44,603 nt of DNA from Thermoleophilaceae bacterium (GCA_030447905.1 JAUJNZ010000008.1:1-44603); one strand, 5' to 3'. Shown: positions 23,656 through 32,771, numbered from the stretch's first letter. Numbers and translations: made by a program. Notes: generated by a model from the letters alone, not told the origin.

Positions 23656-25046
23656 TTCGCCAAACGGTCCACTTCCTCGACTCGCGTACGGGCGCCGTGC
23701 CGTTCATGCGCAAGAGCCTGCGCTACATCTTTCCGGACCACTGGTCGTTCCTGCTCGGAGAGATCGCGCTCTATGCGTTCATCGTGCTCGTCGGGACCGG
23801 GGTCTACCTCACGCTCTTCTTCGAGCCCAGCTTCGCCGAGACGACCTACACCGGCAGCTACAAGCCCATGCAGGGTCTGACCATGAGCGAGGCCTACCGC
23901 TCCGCCCTCGACCTCTCCTTCGACGTCACCTCCGGCCTGCTCATGCGCCAGGCCCACCACTGGGCATCCAACATCTTCGTCGCCGCGATCGTGCTGCACC
24001 TCCTGCGCGTCTTCTTCACGGGCGGGTTCCGCAAGCCGCGCGAGCTGACCTGGGCGCTCGGGCTGATGATGCTCTTCGCGTCGCTTCTCGAGGGCTACCT
24101 CGGCTACTCGATGATCGATGACCTGCTTTCGGGCATCGGGCTCGCGATCGGCTACGGGGTGGTGCTCTCGGTCCCGGTCGTCGGAGCCGATCTCGCGCTC
24201 GGGCTCTGGGGAGGCCCGTTTCCGGGCGACGCCGCCTGGGAGTCGCGCATGTACGTCGCGCACGTCTTTCTGCTGCCGATCCTCATCGGGATTCTCATGG
24301 CCGCTCACCTCGCGCTCGTCGCGTCACGCCATCACGCCCAGTTCAAGTCCGCTAAGCGCGCGACCGAGCGCAAGCTCGTCGGGATGCCGGCCTACCCGGC
24401 CCAGGTGCCGCGCTCGATCGGGCTCCTCTTCGCCACGGCAGCGCTCATCTTCCTGCTCGGCGGGCTCGTCCAGATCAACCCGATCTGGCAGTGGGGGCCC
24501 TTCGAGGTGGCGCAGGGAACGAACGGGGCCCAGCCGGACTGGTACCTCGGCTGGCTGATCGGGTCGCTACGGCTCGTGCCCGGCTTTGACGTGACGATCG
24601 CCGACTACAACCTCATCCCCAATCCCTTCTGGGGCGGGGCTCTGTTCCCGATCATCGTGATGGCCGTGCTCGGCGCCTGGCCGTGGCTCGAGCGGCGCTT
24701 CGGCGGCGACAGCCACTCCCACAACATCCTCGACCGCCCGCGTGACGTCCCGGTCCGGACAGCCTTTGGCGTCGCCTTCTTCACCTGGGTCGCCCTCATC
24801 TTCATCGCCGGCTCGGCCGACCGCGCCACCGTCTTCTTCGGGCTCGACTACGAGGCGCAGGTCATCTTCTTCCGGGTGGCCGTGATCGTCATCCCCCTCG
24901 TCGCGTTCTTCACGACCCGACGGATCTGCCGTGAGCTCAAGCGAAGCGAGGAGATCGGGTTCGACCAGGAGCGTGCCGAGGAGGAGGCCGAGGAGGAGGA
25001 GGAGGCTCAGGAAGCCGAGCGGGAGAAGGAGGCCGCGCCGGCGTAG
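23652..25046 (+). CDS. qcrB: Cytochrome b subunit of the bc complex
   Basis: 464 residues. The TTG start overlaps the Rieske stop (TTGA) and has GGAG 8 bp upstream. Heme b ligands are the His pairs in MRQAHHWASNIFVAAIVLHL and YVAHVFLLPILIGILMAAHL. The Qo-site motif is PDWY (QPDWYLGWLIGSLRL) instead of PEWY; PDWY is common in menaquinol-using complexes. Eight or more helices are present in one chain, so cytochrome b is not split as in b6f. A long Glu-rich tail ends the protein. It oxidises quinol and moves protons, feeding QcrA/QcrC and then the caa3 oxidase. Confidence 0.95.
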   Translation: MIRQTVHFLDSRTGAVPFMRKSLRYIFPDHWSFLLGEIALYAFIVLVGTGVYLTLFFEPSFAETTYTGSYKPMQGLTMSEAYRSALDLSFDVTSGLLMRQAHHWASNIFVAAIVLHLLRVFFTGGFRKPRELTWALGLMMLFASLLEGYLGYSMIDDLLSGIGLAIGYGVVLSVPVVGADLALGLWGGPFPGDAAWESRMYVAHVFLLPILIGILMAAHLALVASRHHAQFKSAKRATERKLVGMPAYPAQVPRSIGLLFATAALIFLLGGLVQINPIWQWGPFEVAQGTNGAQPDWYLGWLIGSLRLVPGFDVTIADYNLIPNPFWGGALFPIIVMAVLGAWPWLERRFGGDSHSHNILDRPRDVPVRTAFGVAFFTWVALIFIAGSADRATVFFGLDYEAQVIFFRVAVIVIPLVAFFTTRRICRELKRSEEIGFDQERAEEEAEEEEEAQEAEREKEAAPA

Positions 25047-25093
25047 GGGCGGTGCATACGGGCAGCGAGCCGCGCGCGGCTGGGCTGGCTGGG

Positions 25094-25987
25094 CTAGGTT
25101 TGGTCTGGCGGTGGCGCTCCGGCCCGAGCGAGCGCCGAGCGTCCGTAGCGAGCCGCCCGCGCGGCCGTCTGGCGGTCGTGCCCTCTGTCCACGAGGGTTT
25201 GGCGCAGCTCGGCCTCCCGCAGCCAGCGCAGGAAGAGCCACCCAAAGGCGATCAGCGTCACGACGCCCCCCTCGACGAACATGATCAGGCCGCCGATCGT
25301 CTGATCGGTTACCGGGGCGATGCCGGAGCGCGCCTCGCCGGCGGCGTACCACGGGTAGAACGGGCGCGCGCCCCAGATGAACACGCTGGCGAGCGCGGCC
25401 CCGGCCGTCCGCACGACGACCACGTAGATCGCCTTGGGGCCCGTCCCGAACCAGGCCGGTCCCGGTAGCGGCTCGACCACCGCGGCCCACATGAGCGCGC
25501 CCGTGGCGAAGAACAGCCCGTGTTGAAGGGCATGCACGAATCCCTGCGCGAGCGCCGACTGGTAGAGGTCGGGAACATGCCAGAGGAAGAGGTTCGCGGT
25601 CCACAGGGGGAGCGCGACGAGCGGGTGGGCGAGCCCGCGCAGGTGGCGCAGGAGCGGAAGGGCGAGGATCGGGCGGAGCAGCGGTCCGCTGAGGCCGAGC
25701 ACGACCGCCAGCGCGGCGACGTCGCCGATCAGGAGGTGCTGGATCATGTGCGCGTAGAAGAGACGGTCCTGGCCCAGCGTGTGGAGTGGCGAGACGAGCG
25801 CGAGCAGGAGCAATACGATGCCGCCGTAGAACCACGCCTGCTTCTTGGCAGAGACGGGCCGCCCGCGGCGGGCGAGCGTCCGCGTTCGGACGACATAGGC
25901 GATGGTGACGAGAAAGAGGAGGAGGGCCTGAAGCGGCTCGACGGTTCAGCCCTCCGGAACGATGGGGGCGAGCACGCGCGCGATCAC
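25094..25987 (-). CDS. ctaG: CtaG-type oxidase assembly protein with in-frame TGA at codon 14
   Basis: The frame from TTG at 25813 gives a clear caa3_CtaG membrane protein (VSPLHTLGQDRLFYAHMIQH then LLIGDVAALAVVLGLSGPLL, LWHVPDLYQSALAQGFVHAL). It lacks the first helix. Upstream the same frame reads EPLQALLLFLVTIAYVVRTR, preceded by a TGA at 25946-25948, then IARVLAPIVPEG from a GTG at 25987 behind GAGGGG. Coding character on both sides of the TGA suggests one gene. No start codon lies between the TGA and 25813. The protein helps insert copper (CuB) into subunit I; it lies convergent to qcrB. Confidence 0.8.
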
Positions 25988-26073
25988 CCCCTCGTTTGTA
26001 CCACGCGCCGGCGAGCTCGCCAGCGGAGGGGACCGGCTCGCTACCGTGCATTGGGCGCCCGCGCGCGCGACCG

Positions 26074-27384
26074 ATGAGCTCGAGCGACCGCCCCGACTGG
26101 CCCCAGACCGCGGCGACCGCGCCATCCCTGAAGCAGGCGCCTGCGGTGTCGTCAGGCGCCTGCGCACGCGACCGCGCATTCCGGCCGGCAGGTCTTGCGC
26201 ACGTGTCCGCCCTCTCGTTCCTGGCCGCCCGGGCGAGCCCCGCCGGGGCCTTCGTGCTCGCGCTCGCCGGCGGGGTCTCGCTCGCCCGCGCGGGAGAGCG
26301 CTTCGGGGCGCGGATCGGCTACGGCGCGAGCCTCGCCGCGATGATCCAGACGGTCGCCTACCTGGGGCCGGCCCGGGTCAACGGACCGCTCACCCAGGCG
26401 TTGACGGCGCCGATGATGGGCGCGCTCGAGCGGCGGGGGGTCGGCCGGCTCGGCCAGTTCCTCGCGTGCGCGGCCGGCCGCATCGCCCACAACACCCTCG
26501 CGACGGCGTTCTTCGTGTTCGTCCTGCTCGGCGGCCTAGACGCCTACGCCGGCACCTACGACAAACTGCTCGGCTGGCTCTCGCTTCCGCCGCCGGGCGT
26601 GGGCGGTGCGCTCGCGCTCACCGCGATGATGATCATCGCCTGGGCGGCGCTCGCCAGCGCGATCCAAGTCCACTTCTACCGGCGCGGCTTGCGCCGATGG
26701 CCGACCACCGTGGGCCCCGATGACCACGAGGAGGCAGTCGGGGACGCCGGTTCGCGCCGCGAGCGACGGTTCGATCCGCGCGCGGTGGCGGTGGCGGCCG
26801 CGGTCGCCTTCGGCCTGCTCCTGGCCACCACCGACTGGCCGTTGCTCGCCGCGGTGGCGGCGTGGCTCGCTGTCGCCTGGGCGGTCTCTCGGCCTGACCG
26901 CGAGGCCGTTCCCACCGGAGTGGTCCTCGCCCTGCTCATCGGCGGTGCCTCTTTCGGCTTTTCGCTCATGGGCGGGCTGGGCGTCGAGGAGGGGCTGAGG
27001 CGTGCAACGCGCGCCATCCTGCTCGTGCTCGTCGCCACCTGGCTGCGCGCCGCCGCGGGCTCGACCGGCGTTCGCGAGGTCGCGCGCCGGTCGCTCGGGC
27101 GGTTGCGGCTCGTGCCGGCGGTGGCCGAGGCCGGGGATCTGCTCGACGAGCTCGGCACCGGCGGGAGGCTCGCACCGTCGGGGCGCGCTCTGCTCGGAGC
27201 GCTCGGTTCGGCGCGCAAGCGGCCGCTGGCGGTGATCGACGCCGTACTGGGGTGGGTGGCGACCGAGTCCGACCGCTTCAGGGCGAGTGCCGCGGCGCCG
27301 GTCGCGCGACTGCGCCTCCGCCCGAGCGACGGGGCGCTCGTGGCGCTCGCCGCCACACCGGGAGTCGCCCTCATGGTGGGATGA
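26074..27384 (+). CDS. Multi-helix membrane protein of unknown function
   Basis: 436 residues from the ATG at MSSSDRPDWPQTAATAPSLK. Several hydrophobic helices are present, in two groups. The first reads ALAGGVSLARAGERFGARIG, GASLAAMIQTVAYLGPARVN and RIAHNTLATAFFVFVLLGGL. It ends with TAMMIIAWAALASAIQVHFY; the second group is after a charged linker (LLATTDWPLLAAVAAWLAVA, VLALLIGGASFGFSLMGGLG). The tail has soluble amphipathic helices (LVPAVAEAGDLLDELGTGG). It lies divergent to ctaG (about 86 bp apart), so the two may share a control region. No known family is recognised; a transporter or assembly role is only a guess. Confidence 0.75.
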   Translation: MSSSDRPDWPQTAATAPSLKQAPAVSSGACARDRAFRPAGLAHVSALSFLAARASPAGAFVLALAGGVSLARAGERFGARIGYGASLAAMIQTVAYLGPARVNGPLTQALTAPMMGALERRGVGRLGQFLACAAGRIAHNTLATAFFVFVLLGGLDAYAGTYDKLLGWLSLPPPGVGGALALTAMMIIAWAALASAIQVHFYRRGLRRWPTTVGPDDHEEAVGDAGSRRERRFDPRAVAVAAAVAFGLLLATTDWPLLAAVAAWLAVAWAVSRPDREAVPTGVVLALLIGGASFGFSLMGGLGVEEGLRRATRAILLVLVATWLRAAAGSTGVREVARRSLGRLRLVPAVAEAGDLLDELGTGGRLAPSGRALLGALGSARKRPLAVIDAVLGWVATESDRFRASAAAPVARLRLRPSDGALVALAATPGVALMVG

Positions 27385-27449
27385 GCGACGTTGGCGCCGC
27401 TGGGCGGGGCGGCTCAGCAGGCGTTTTCGCCAAGCCGATGGATCGGCTG

Positions 27450-27455
27450 TATAGT
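27450..27455 (+). promoter_or_regulatory. Possible -10 box before the zinc-ribbon gene
   Basis: TATAGT stands out in GC-rich DNA. A weak -35 (TTCGCC) lies 18 bp upstream. Transcripts would carry about 70 bases of leader before the ATG at 27531. Confidence 0.25.
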
Positions 27456-27530
27456 GGATCTCAAACGCGAATCCAACACGGTTCCGTCCCGACGCTGACT
27501 GCGAAGGCGGGCGGACGACCACGGACGTAC

Positions 27531-27752
27531 ATGCCCTACCTCGCCTGTCCCAGCTGCAGCCTCATCGTCTACTCGGCGGCGAAGGTCTCGACCGTCGACG
27601 CTTGTCCGCGCTGCGGTACGCCCCTCGGGCGCACCGGCTCGATCTTCCGTCCGCCCCTGCCCTCCCGCCCGCCGTCTCGAGCCGATTCGGCCGCGAAAGG
27701 CTCACCTCCGGCCCCCCCGGTGTCCGGGCACGGGCCGCGCCCGGCACGGTGA
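27531..27752 (+). CDS. Small zinc-ribbon protein with disordered tail
   Basis: 73 residues. MPYLACPSCSLIVYSAAKVS then DACPRCGTPLGRTG gives two CxxC knuckles 18 residues apart, a classic zinc ribbon. The second half is Pro/Ser-rich and probably unstructured. Small ribbons like this often bind nucleic acid or partner proteins; the target is unknown. It stands between a membrane protein gene and a methyltransferase gene. Confidence 0.65.
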   Translation: MPYLACPSCSLIVYSAAKVSTVDACPRCGTPLGRTGSIFRPPLPSRPPSRADSAAKGSPPAPPVSGHGPRPAR

Positions 27753-27861
27753 ACCCCGTGCGGCCGACCGCCGCCTTCGTGGCCGGCTCGGTCCCGATCG
27801 GCGGTGGGCCGGTTCCCCGCGACACCGCCGGACACGAGTAAGCGGCGACCCGTCGCGCCGC

Positions 27862-28581
27862 ATGGCCCGCCCGACCGACACCCTGGGAGGTGCCCTGGCG
27901 CTGACCGCGGAGGCGCTGCGGCGTGAGGCCCGCCGGCTCGCGAGCGCTCCGGGGGCGCGGCGTTCGATCCGCGCCTACCTCGACTCGAACCCCCAGCCGA
28001 AACTCCAGCTCGGCTGCGGGGCCAACCTCCTCCCCCGTTGGCTCAACACCGACCGCGGCGCCCACGCGGCCGGGGCGACCTACCTCGACGCCGCCCGGCC
28101 CTTTCCGCTCCCTGCTGCGAGCTTCGAGCGCGTGTTCTGCGAGCACCTGATCGAGCACCTCGACCGCGAGACCGGCGCGGCCATGCTCGCGGAGTGCGCC
28201 CGGGTGCTGCGCCCCGGCGGGCGGATCCGGGTCTCCACGCCCGACCTGGCGGTGATAGCCAAGCTCGTCGAAGAACGGGACGGCGACGACACCGCGGCAC
28301 GGTACGTGCACTGGTGCACCGAGGGCTTCTTGCCCGGGGCCGATGGCGACCGCCCCGCCCTCGTGGTCAACCAGCTCTTTCACGGCTGGGGGCATCGCTT
28401 CCTCTACGACGAGGACACCTTGGCCGCGGCCCTGGGAGCGGCCGGCTTCGGGTCCGCCTCCCGGCATCCCTACGGGCGCAGCGACGACCCCGAGCTCCAC
28501 GGCGTCGACTCCCACGCCGACGAGGACAACCGCGAGATGGTCGCTTTCGAGACGCTCGTCCTCGAGGCCGAACGGCGCTGA
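27862..28581 (+). CDS. SAM-dependent methyltransferase (methyltransferase type 11)
   Basis: 239 residues. Motif I is LQLGCGANLLPRWLNTDRG (the GCG SAM loop and the acidic ribose contact). The post-I region is YLDAARPFPLPAASFERVFC; motif IV-like is EHLIEHLDRETGAAMLAECA, followed by RVLRPGGRIRVSTPDLAVIA. That is the class I Rossmann layout. The long insert with LVVNQLFHGWGHRFLYDEDT is found in methyltransferases linked to cell-envelope glycan or lipid genes. The substrate is not known. Confidence 0.85.
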   Translation: MARPTDTLGGALALTAEALRREARRLASAPGARRSIRAYLDSNPQPKLQLGCGANLLPRWLNTDRGAHAAGATYLDAARPFPLPAASFERVFCEHLIEHLDRETGAAMLAECARVLRPGGRIRVSTPDLAVIAKLVEERDGDDTAARYVHWCTEGFLPGADGDRPALVVNQLFHGWGHRFLYDEDTLAAALGAAGFGSASRHPYGRSDDPELHGVDSHADEDNREMVAFETLVLEAERR

Positions 28582-28816
28582 CCGCTCTTGCGACTGCCGA
28601 ACGCGCGAACCTGAGCGCCCCCGCGAGTCTCGCTCCGCTCGCGCGGAGACCGGTCTGGCGGGGTAGGCACGCGCCCCCGCCGGAGTGCCAACACGCCAGT
28701 CTGGTCCTCGCCGAGTTTCATCCTCGGGTTCGCGGTGAGTGGGGGCGACAGGCGCGGCGGGAGGTTCGGCTTCGGGTCGCGTCGGGCGGAACAGGCAACC
28801 GAGAGGAGCAAGAGAG

Positions 28817-29383
28817 ATGACGAGCGACAAGCTGGCCGAGGGCGCCCGGGCGGCGCACGACCTGGGCCTCGCGAGCTGGTTGGGCGGGAGCACGTTCGGC
28901 CAGGTCGCCCTCAATCCGGCGGTGCGGAAGGTCTCCGACAAGGGCGAGCGCGGGCAGGTCGTGAACGCCGCGTGGGGGGCGTACAACGTGATCAACATGC
29001 TTTCGCTGGCCGCGGTGGCGATCGGCTGGTTCGGCGCGCGCCTTACCGAGTCCGCGCCCCCTCAGCTCACCGACCGCGAGAAGCGGCTCGCCAAGGCCAA
29101 GGACGTCCTCACCATCGCGGCCGTCGCCACCGGGGTGGCGAGCGGCGTGCAGGGGGCGCGCCTCGCCTCGGAGGGTCCCGACGGAGCGGTGCCGGTCGAG
29201 GGCGGGACCAAGCCGGCCGACGAGACGCCGAGGAGCGCCGCGCGCGCGCAGCGCGGCCTGCGGGTGAGCGGTCCGCTCAACATCGTCTCGGGAGTCGGCC
29301 TGGTCGTCGTCAACGCCCTGCTCGCCCAGGCCGCTCACAGCCGTCCGCCGCTTCGGCGCGGGCTTCGCCGCAAGAGCCGATAG
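28817..29383 (+). CDS. Membrane protein of unknown function
   Basis: 188 residues, ATG behind GAGAGGAGCAAGAG. It has hydrophobic helices at VVNAAWGAYNVINMLSLAAV, DVLTIAAVATGVASGVQGAR and LNIVSGVGLVVVNALLAQAA. An amphipathic start comes before them (LAEGARAAHDLGLASWLGGS). The middle loop is acidic and Pro-rich. About four helices would span the membrane. No known domain is recognised. Confidence 0.7.
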   Translation: MTSDKLAEGARAAHDLGLASWLGGSTFGQVALNPAVRKVSDKGERGQVVNAAWGAYNVINMLSLAAVAIGWFGARLTESAPPQLTDREKRLAKAKDVLTIAAVATGVASGVQGARLASEGPDGAVPVEGGTKPADETPRSAARAQRGLRVSGPLNIVSGVGLVVVNALLAQAAHSRPPLRRGLRRKSR

Positions 29384-29510
29384 GCCGCTCGCCCATGGAC
29401 GGCGTGAACGCCGGTCGAGCCGCACGGCGTGAACTGCGAGCACGGCGGGCGCATGCCGCGGGTCAGGGCGGGTAGAGCCGCGAGACCCCGACGACGCTCC
29501 GTCGCCCGCC

Positions 29511-31157
29511 ATGCAGACGCCTCGCCCCTTTCCCAAGCGGTCGCCGTTCCGGCGCGACGTTGCCGCGCGGCCCGTGGGCACGATCCACGTCGTCGATCCG
29601 AGCCCGCTCAACTGGCTCTACATCACCTACAACACCGTCGAGGAGCTGGTCCGCGTCAACCCCGAGGGCAAGATCCGCCCGGCCGCGATGCGACGCTACC
29701 GGTGGGAGGACGACCGCACACTCAAGGTCGACGTGCGCCGGGGCGAGCGCTTCCCCGACGGCGAGCCGGTGACCGCCGCCACTGAAGCGGGCCTTCGACG
29801 AGCAGGGTCGCTGGGTCGCGCCGCACCCGCCGGGAACCCACTTCAACATCGACGAACGGGCGACCTGCGAGGTGGCGGGCGAGCACACCTTCCGGATCCG
29901 CCTGCCCGAGCCCGACGGGCTCGTGCTCGGCAAGCTGCGTGCCATGCACATCATGAGCACGCGCTTCTGGGAGGAGATCGGGTTCGGCTACGCCCGCGAC
30001 GGCAGCGGTGAGGGACACTGGTGAGTGATCGACGCCCCGGGCCCGTGGGGCACCGGTCCCTTCCGCCTCGCTGACGGGCGCTCCTCGCTCGACGTCGAGC
30101 GGGCGGTGATCAACCGCGATCCGTTCGCATGTACCTGCTGCCGACCGAGGACCGCACGCCGCGGGTGCGCCTCGTGGCCAACACCGGCTACTGGGACCGC
30201 CGGCGGGGACCGCGCCTTGAGCAGGTCGTCTTCCGCAACGACGTCTCGTCCCCTCGCGCGCTCGAGCTCGTGTGCGAGACCGAGGGCGAGGTCGACATGG
30301 TCACCGAGGTCCCGCCTGCGCAGGCCGCGCGGGTCGAGCGATCAGAGCACGCGCGGCTCGTGGCGGTCGACTCGGTCCAGGTCGTCGCGGGCGTGATAGA
30401 CCGCGCTGCCGGGGGACTGCCGCTCGCCGACCGCCGGGCGCGTCAGGCGCTCAACCTCGCCGTCGACCGCGATGCGCTCGTCCGTGACGCGGCATTCGGG
30501 CGCGCCCGTCCGCTCGCGGGGCTCACCCCGCCCACGCCGCTCACCTTCCTGCACAGGGCTCGGTCGCGACTGCGACCGTACCCGCACGACCCGCGCCTCG
30601 CGGCCGAGCTGTGGCGGGCGGCCGGAGGCGAGGGAGCCCGACCGCTGCGCGTGGCGGGCCCCGAGCACGTCGACCGGGTGGTCCAGAAGGTCGCCGCCGA
30701 TATCCGGGCCGCCCTCGGTATAGAGGTGGAGGCCGAGCTTCTCGCAGCCGACGAGCTCCCCGACGCCCGACGCCGCCTGATCGAAAAGGTCGTTCCCCAC
30801 GAGTGGGACGTCCTGATCCAGCACCAGGGCGTCCAGTCCGCGGACGCGCCGCCGCTCGAGCTGCACCGCGCCTTTGTCGGGCTGACCGGCGAGCATCGTG
30901 CCGGCCCCGCGGTGCCCGAGTTCGAGACCCTGTACGCCGACCTCCCCCGGCACACGTCTCAGCTCGGATTGGTGAAGGCCGCAAACCGCATCGACCGCTT
31001 CGTCCGGCGTGAGGCGCTCGCGCTGTTCCTCTACGCCCCGCAGGCTCTCTACGCGGTCAACCGGCACGTCGACTTCACGCCCTACCGCACCACCTTCGAG
31101 CTCGCCGAGTGCGAGGTGGGGGAGGGGCACTGGTCGCGGCGCCATGTCGGGGGCTGA
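29511..31157 (+). pseudogene. Family 5 solute-binding protein, two frameshifts and an in-frame TGA
   Basis: The order of blocks matches the SBP_bac_5 family (peptide/nickel-type ABC transporter binding protein). Block 1 is GTIHVVDPSPLNWLYITYNT, VEELVRVNPEGKIRP and RRGERFPDGEPVTAAT. After a one-base change near 29780 come LKRAFDEQGRWVAPHPPGTH and GLVLGKLRAMHIMSTRFWEE. At GSGEGHW a TGA follows (30022-30024), then VIDAPGPWGTGPFRLADG. After a second one-base change near 30128 come LLPTEDRTPRVRLVANTGYW and the rest to the stop. No signal peptide is visible. The gene could be a pseudogene, an error-rich read, or in part a selenoprotein. Confidence 0.7.
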
Positions 31158-31253
31158 CCGGACTTACATGCCCCCGACGAGGTCGGCGTAGCGGTCCGGC
31201 CCGTTTCGCGCCCGCCGCGAGCGTCGTCTGACCTCGCCGCCACAGTACAGCGC

Positions 31254-31738
31254 ATGAGCGCCGGGCGCCCTACTCCGGACCGCGAGTCGAGGTCGAGCGT
31301 CCTCCACGTCTACGCGGGCGAGGTGCGCGCCTCGCTTGGCACCAACGCCTCGGCCTTCGCATACTCGGTGATGATCACCGCCACCTACGGCGTGCTCACC
31401 ACCATCCTCGGAGCGAGCACCGTGCTCGAGACCTTCACGTTCCTGGTCGGTGCGGCGACGGGCTTCACGCTGACCGAGGCCGTGGCCTCGCGCGGCTTCC
31501 GCGTGCGAATGCGCGGGGAGCGGCCGGACGTCGTCGTCCTCGGCAGCGCCATCAGCTACCCCTCCACGCTCCTCGCCGTCGGCGTGGCTGCGCTGGCGGG
31601 CGAGGTGCTCGGCACCGGCGTGGCGTGGCCCGCCGGCTCGTTCCTCGCGACCACGTCTTCCTGCTGGTCGGCGCCGTCGAGCTCCTTCTGGGCAGGCGTG
31701 CGGCGAGGCTGAGAGGGGTCGAGGACCAGCCGGGCTAG
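31254..31738 (+). pseudogene. Small membrane protein, one-base frameshift near the C-terminus
   Basis: Starts at ATG and reads SSVLHVYAGEVRASLGTNAS, then helices SVMITATYGVLTTILGAST and TFLVGAATGFTLTEAVASRG. They are followed by VVLGSAISYPSTLLAVGVAA and AWPAGSFLATT. In the annotated frame the tail is SCWSAPSSSFWAGVRRG, but the adjacent frame gives FLLVGAVELLLGRRAARLRG and stops at 31738. Addition of one base near 31650 restores a final helix. About four membrane helices. The function is unknown. The stop overlaps the lipid kinase stop on the other strand. Confidence 0.6.
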
Positions 31739-32712
31739 ATGGCTGAGCGGGTGGTCCTCACCGCCTCCGGGCGCCGCTCGTCGCTCGTTCGGTCCGGCGC
31801 CGCGACCGTCAGCGCCCGCAGGGCGACTCCGTAGGTGATGGTCTCGTGCTCGCCGGCGTGCTCGCCGTCCACCTCGACCTCGAGCGGGCGCGCGTCGAGC
31901 GTCCGGACCCGCGCCTGGCGGATCTCCGGGACCGACTCGACGGCCTCGTGGCCGAGCACCGCACGGCCGCGCCCGAGCACGATCCGCGGCATGATCACGC
32001 TCGCGACGCGAAAGGAGGCTCGGCGCAGGATCGCGAGCGAGAGCGTCCCGGTCTCGAGCCCCGCGCCCGCGCACAGGGGGAGCGGCCGGCCACCGAGGTA
32101 GCTCAGCGGGTCGGCGTTCTGGGTCATGAGCGACACTCCCTCGATCGAACCCGGGCGTCCGTCGACCTCGACCGCGAGCCGCGGCGGGTCGCGCAGGTAG
32201 CCGGCGACGACGGCCATCAGCTCGGCCACGAACAGATGCCCGCCGAGCCGGCGGCCGGCTACGCCGCGTCCGCTCAGGCGCCGGTTGGCCACCGCGCTCA
32301 GCCCGATCCCCGAGGCGAAGGTAAAGCGGCGGCCGTTCATCGTCCCGAGGTCGATGCGCCGGGTCGACAAGCGCCCGCCCCCCTCGGCCAGCGAGGCGGC
32401 CGCCGCGCGCGGATCGCGCGGAAGACCGAGCATGCGGGCGAGGACGTTGGTCCGCCCGCCGGGCAGCACGGCCAGGGGAACCGCGGAGCCCGCCAGCGCG
32501 TTGGCGACCTCGTTGACGGCTCCGTCGCCCCCGAGCACGCCGACCGCGGCGAGGGCCTCCGTCCCCGCGGCAGCGCGGGCGACCGTGGTTGCCTGCCCCG
32601 GTTCCTCCGTGCGCACGAGGTCGACGGCGAAGGCGGCGCCGAGCTCCCGCGCCACCGCGGTCTCGAGGCGCTGGGAGTACCGGCTCGCCGCCGGATTGGT
32701 CACGAGCAGCAT
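31735..32712 (-). CDS. Diacylglycerol kinase-type lipid kinase (YegS/BmrU family)
   Basis: 325 residues from the ATG at MLLVTNPAASRYSQRLETA. The ATP-binding signature is VGVLGGDGAVNEVANALAGS, followed by LAVLPGGRTNVLARMLGLPR, the standard DAGK catalytic-domain motifs. The C-terminal beta-sandwich follows (RIDLGTMNGRRFTFASGIGL, SLMTQNADPLSYLGGRPLPL). It ends near VEVDGEHAGEHETITYGVAL, the conserved DGE motif. It would phosphorylate a lipid such as diacylglycerol, sphingosine or a ceramide-like lipid. It lies next to a PAP2-type protein and a CDP-alcohol transferase relic, so lipid or membrane metabolism is likely. Confidence 0.88.
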   Translation of the reverse strand: MLLVTNPAASRYSQRLETAVARELGAAFAVDLVRTEEPGQATTVARAAAGTEALAAVGVLGGDGAVNEVANALAGSAVPLAVLPGGRTNVLARMLGLPRDPRAAAASLAEGGGRLSTRRIDLGTMNGRRFTFASGIGLSAVANRRLSGRGVAGRRLGGHLFVAELMAVVAGYLRDPPRLAVEVDGRPGSIEGVSLMTQNADPLSYLGGRPLPLCAGAGLETGTLSLAILRRASFRVASVIMPRIVLGRGRAVLGHEAVESVPEIRQARVRTLDARPLEVEVDGEHAGEHETITYGVALRALTVAAPDRTSDERRPEAVRTTRSAI

Positions 32713-32771
32713 CGCCGGGCGGGCGGCCACGCCTGCCCGGCCGCGCTTCTCTCCCTCACCCGGCGAAGCGC

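Noticed and set aside
25047-25093. Terminator between convergent qcrB and ctaG
   Set aside because: Only short GGCTGG repeats are present; no stable stem followed by a T-run was found.
25946-25948. Selenocysteine at the ctaG TGA
   Set aside because: No suitable downstream hairpin was seen and the protein uses no selenol chemistry at its N-terminus; mutation or error is more likely. Kept as a finding only for the in-frame TGA.
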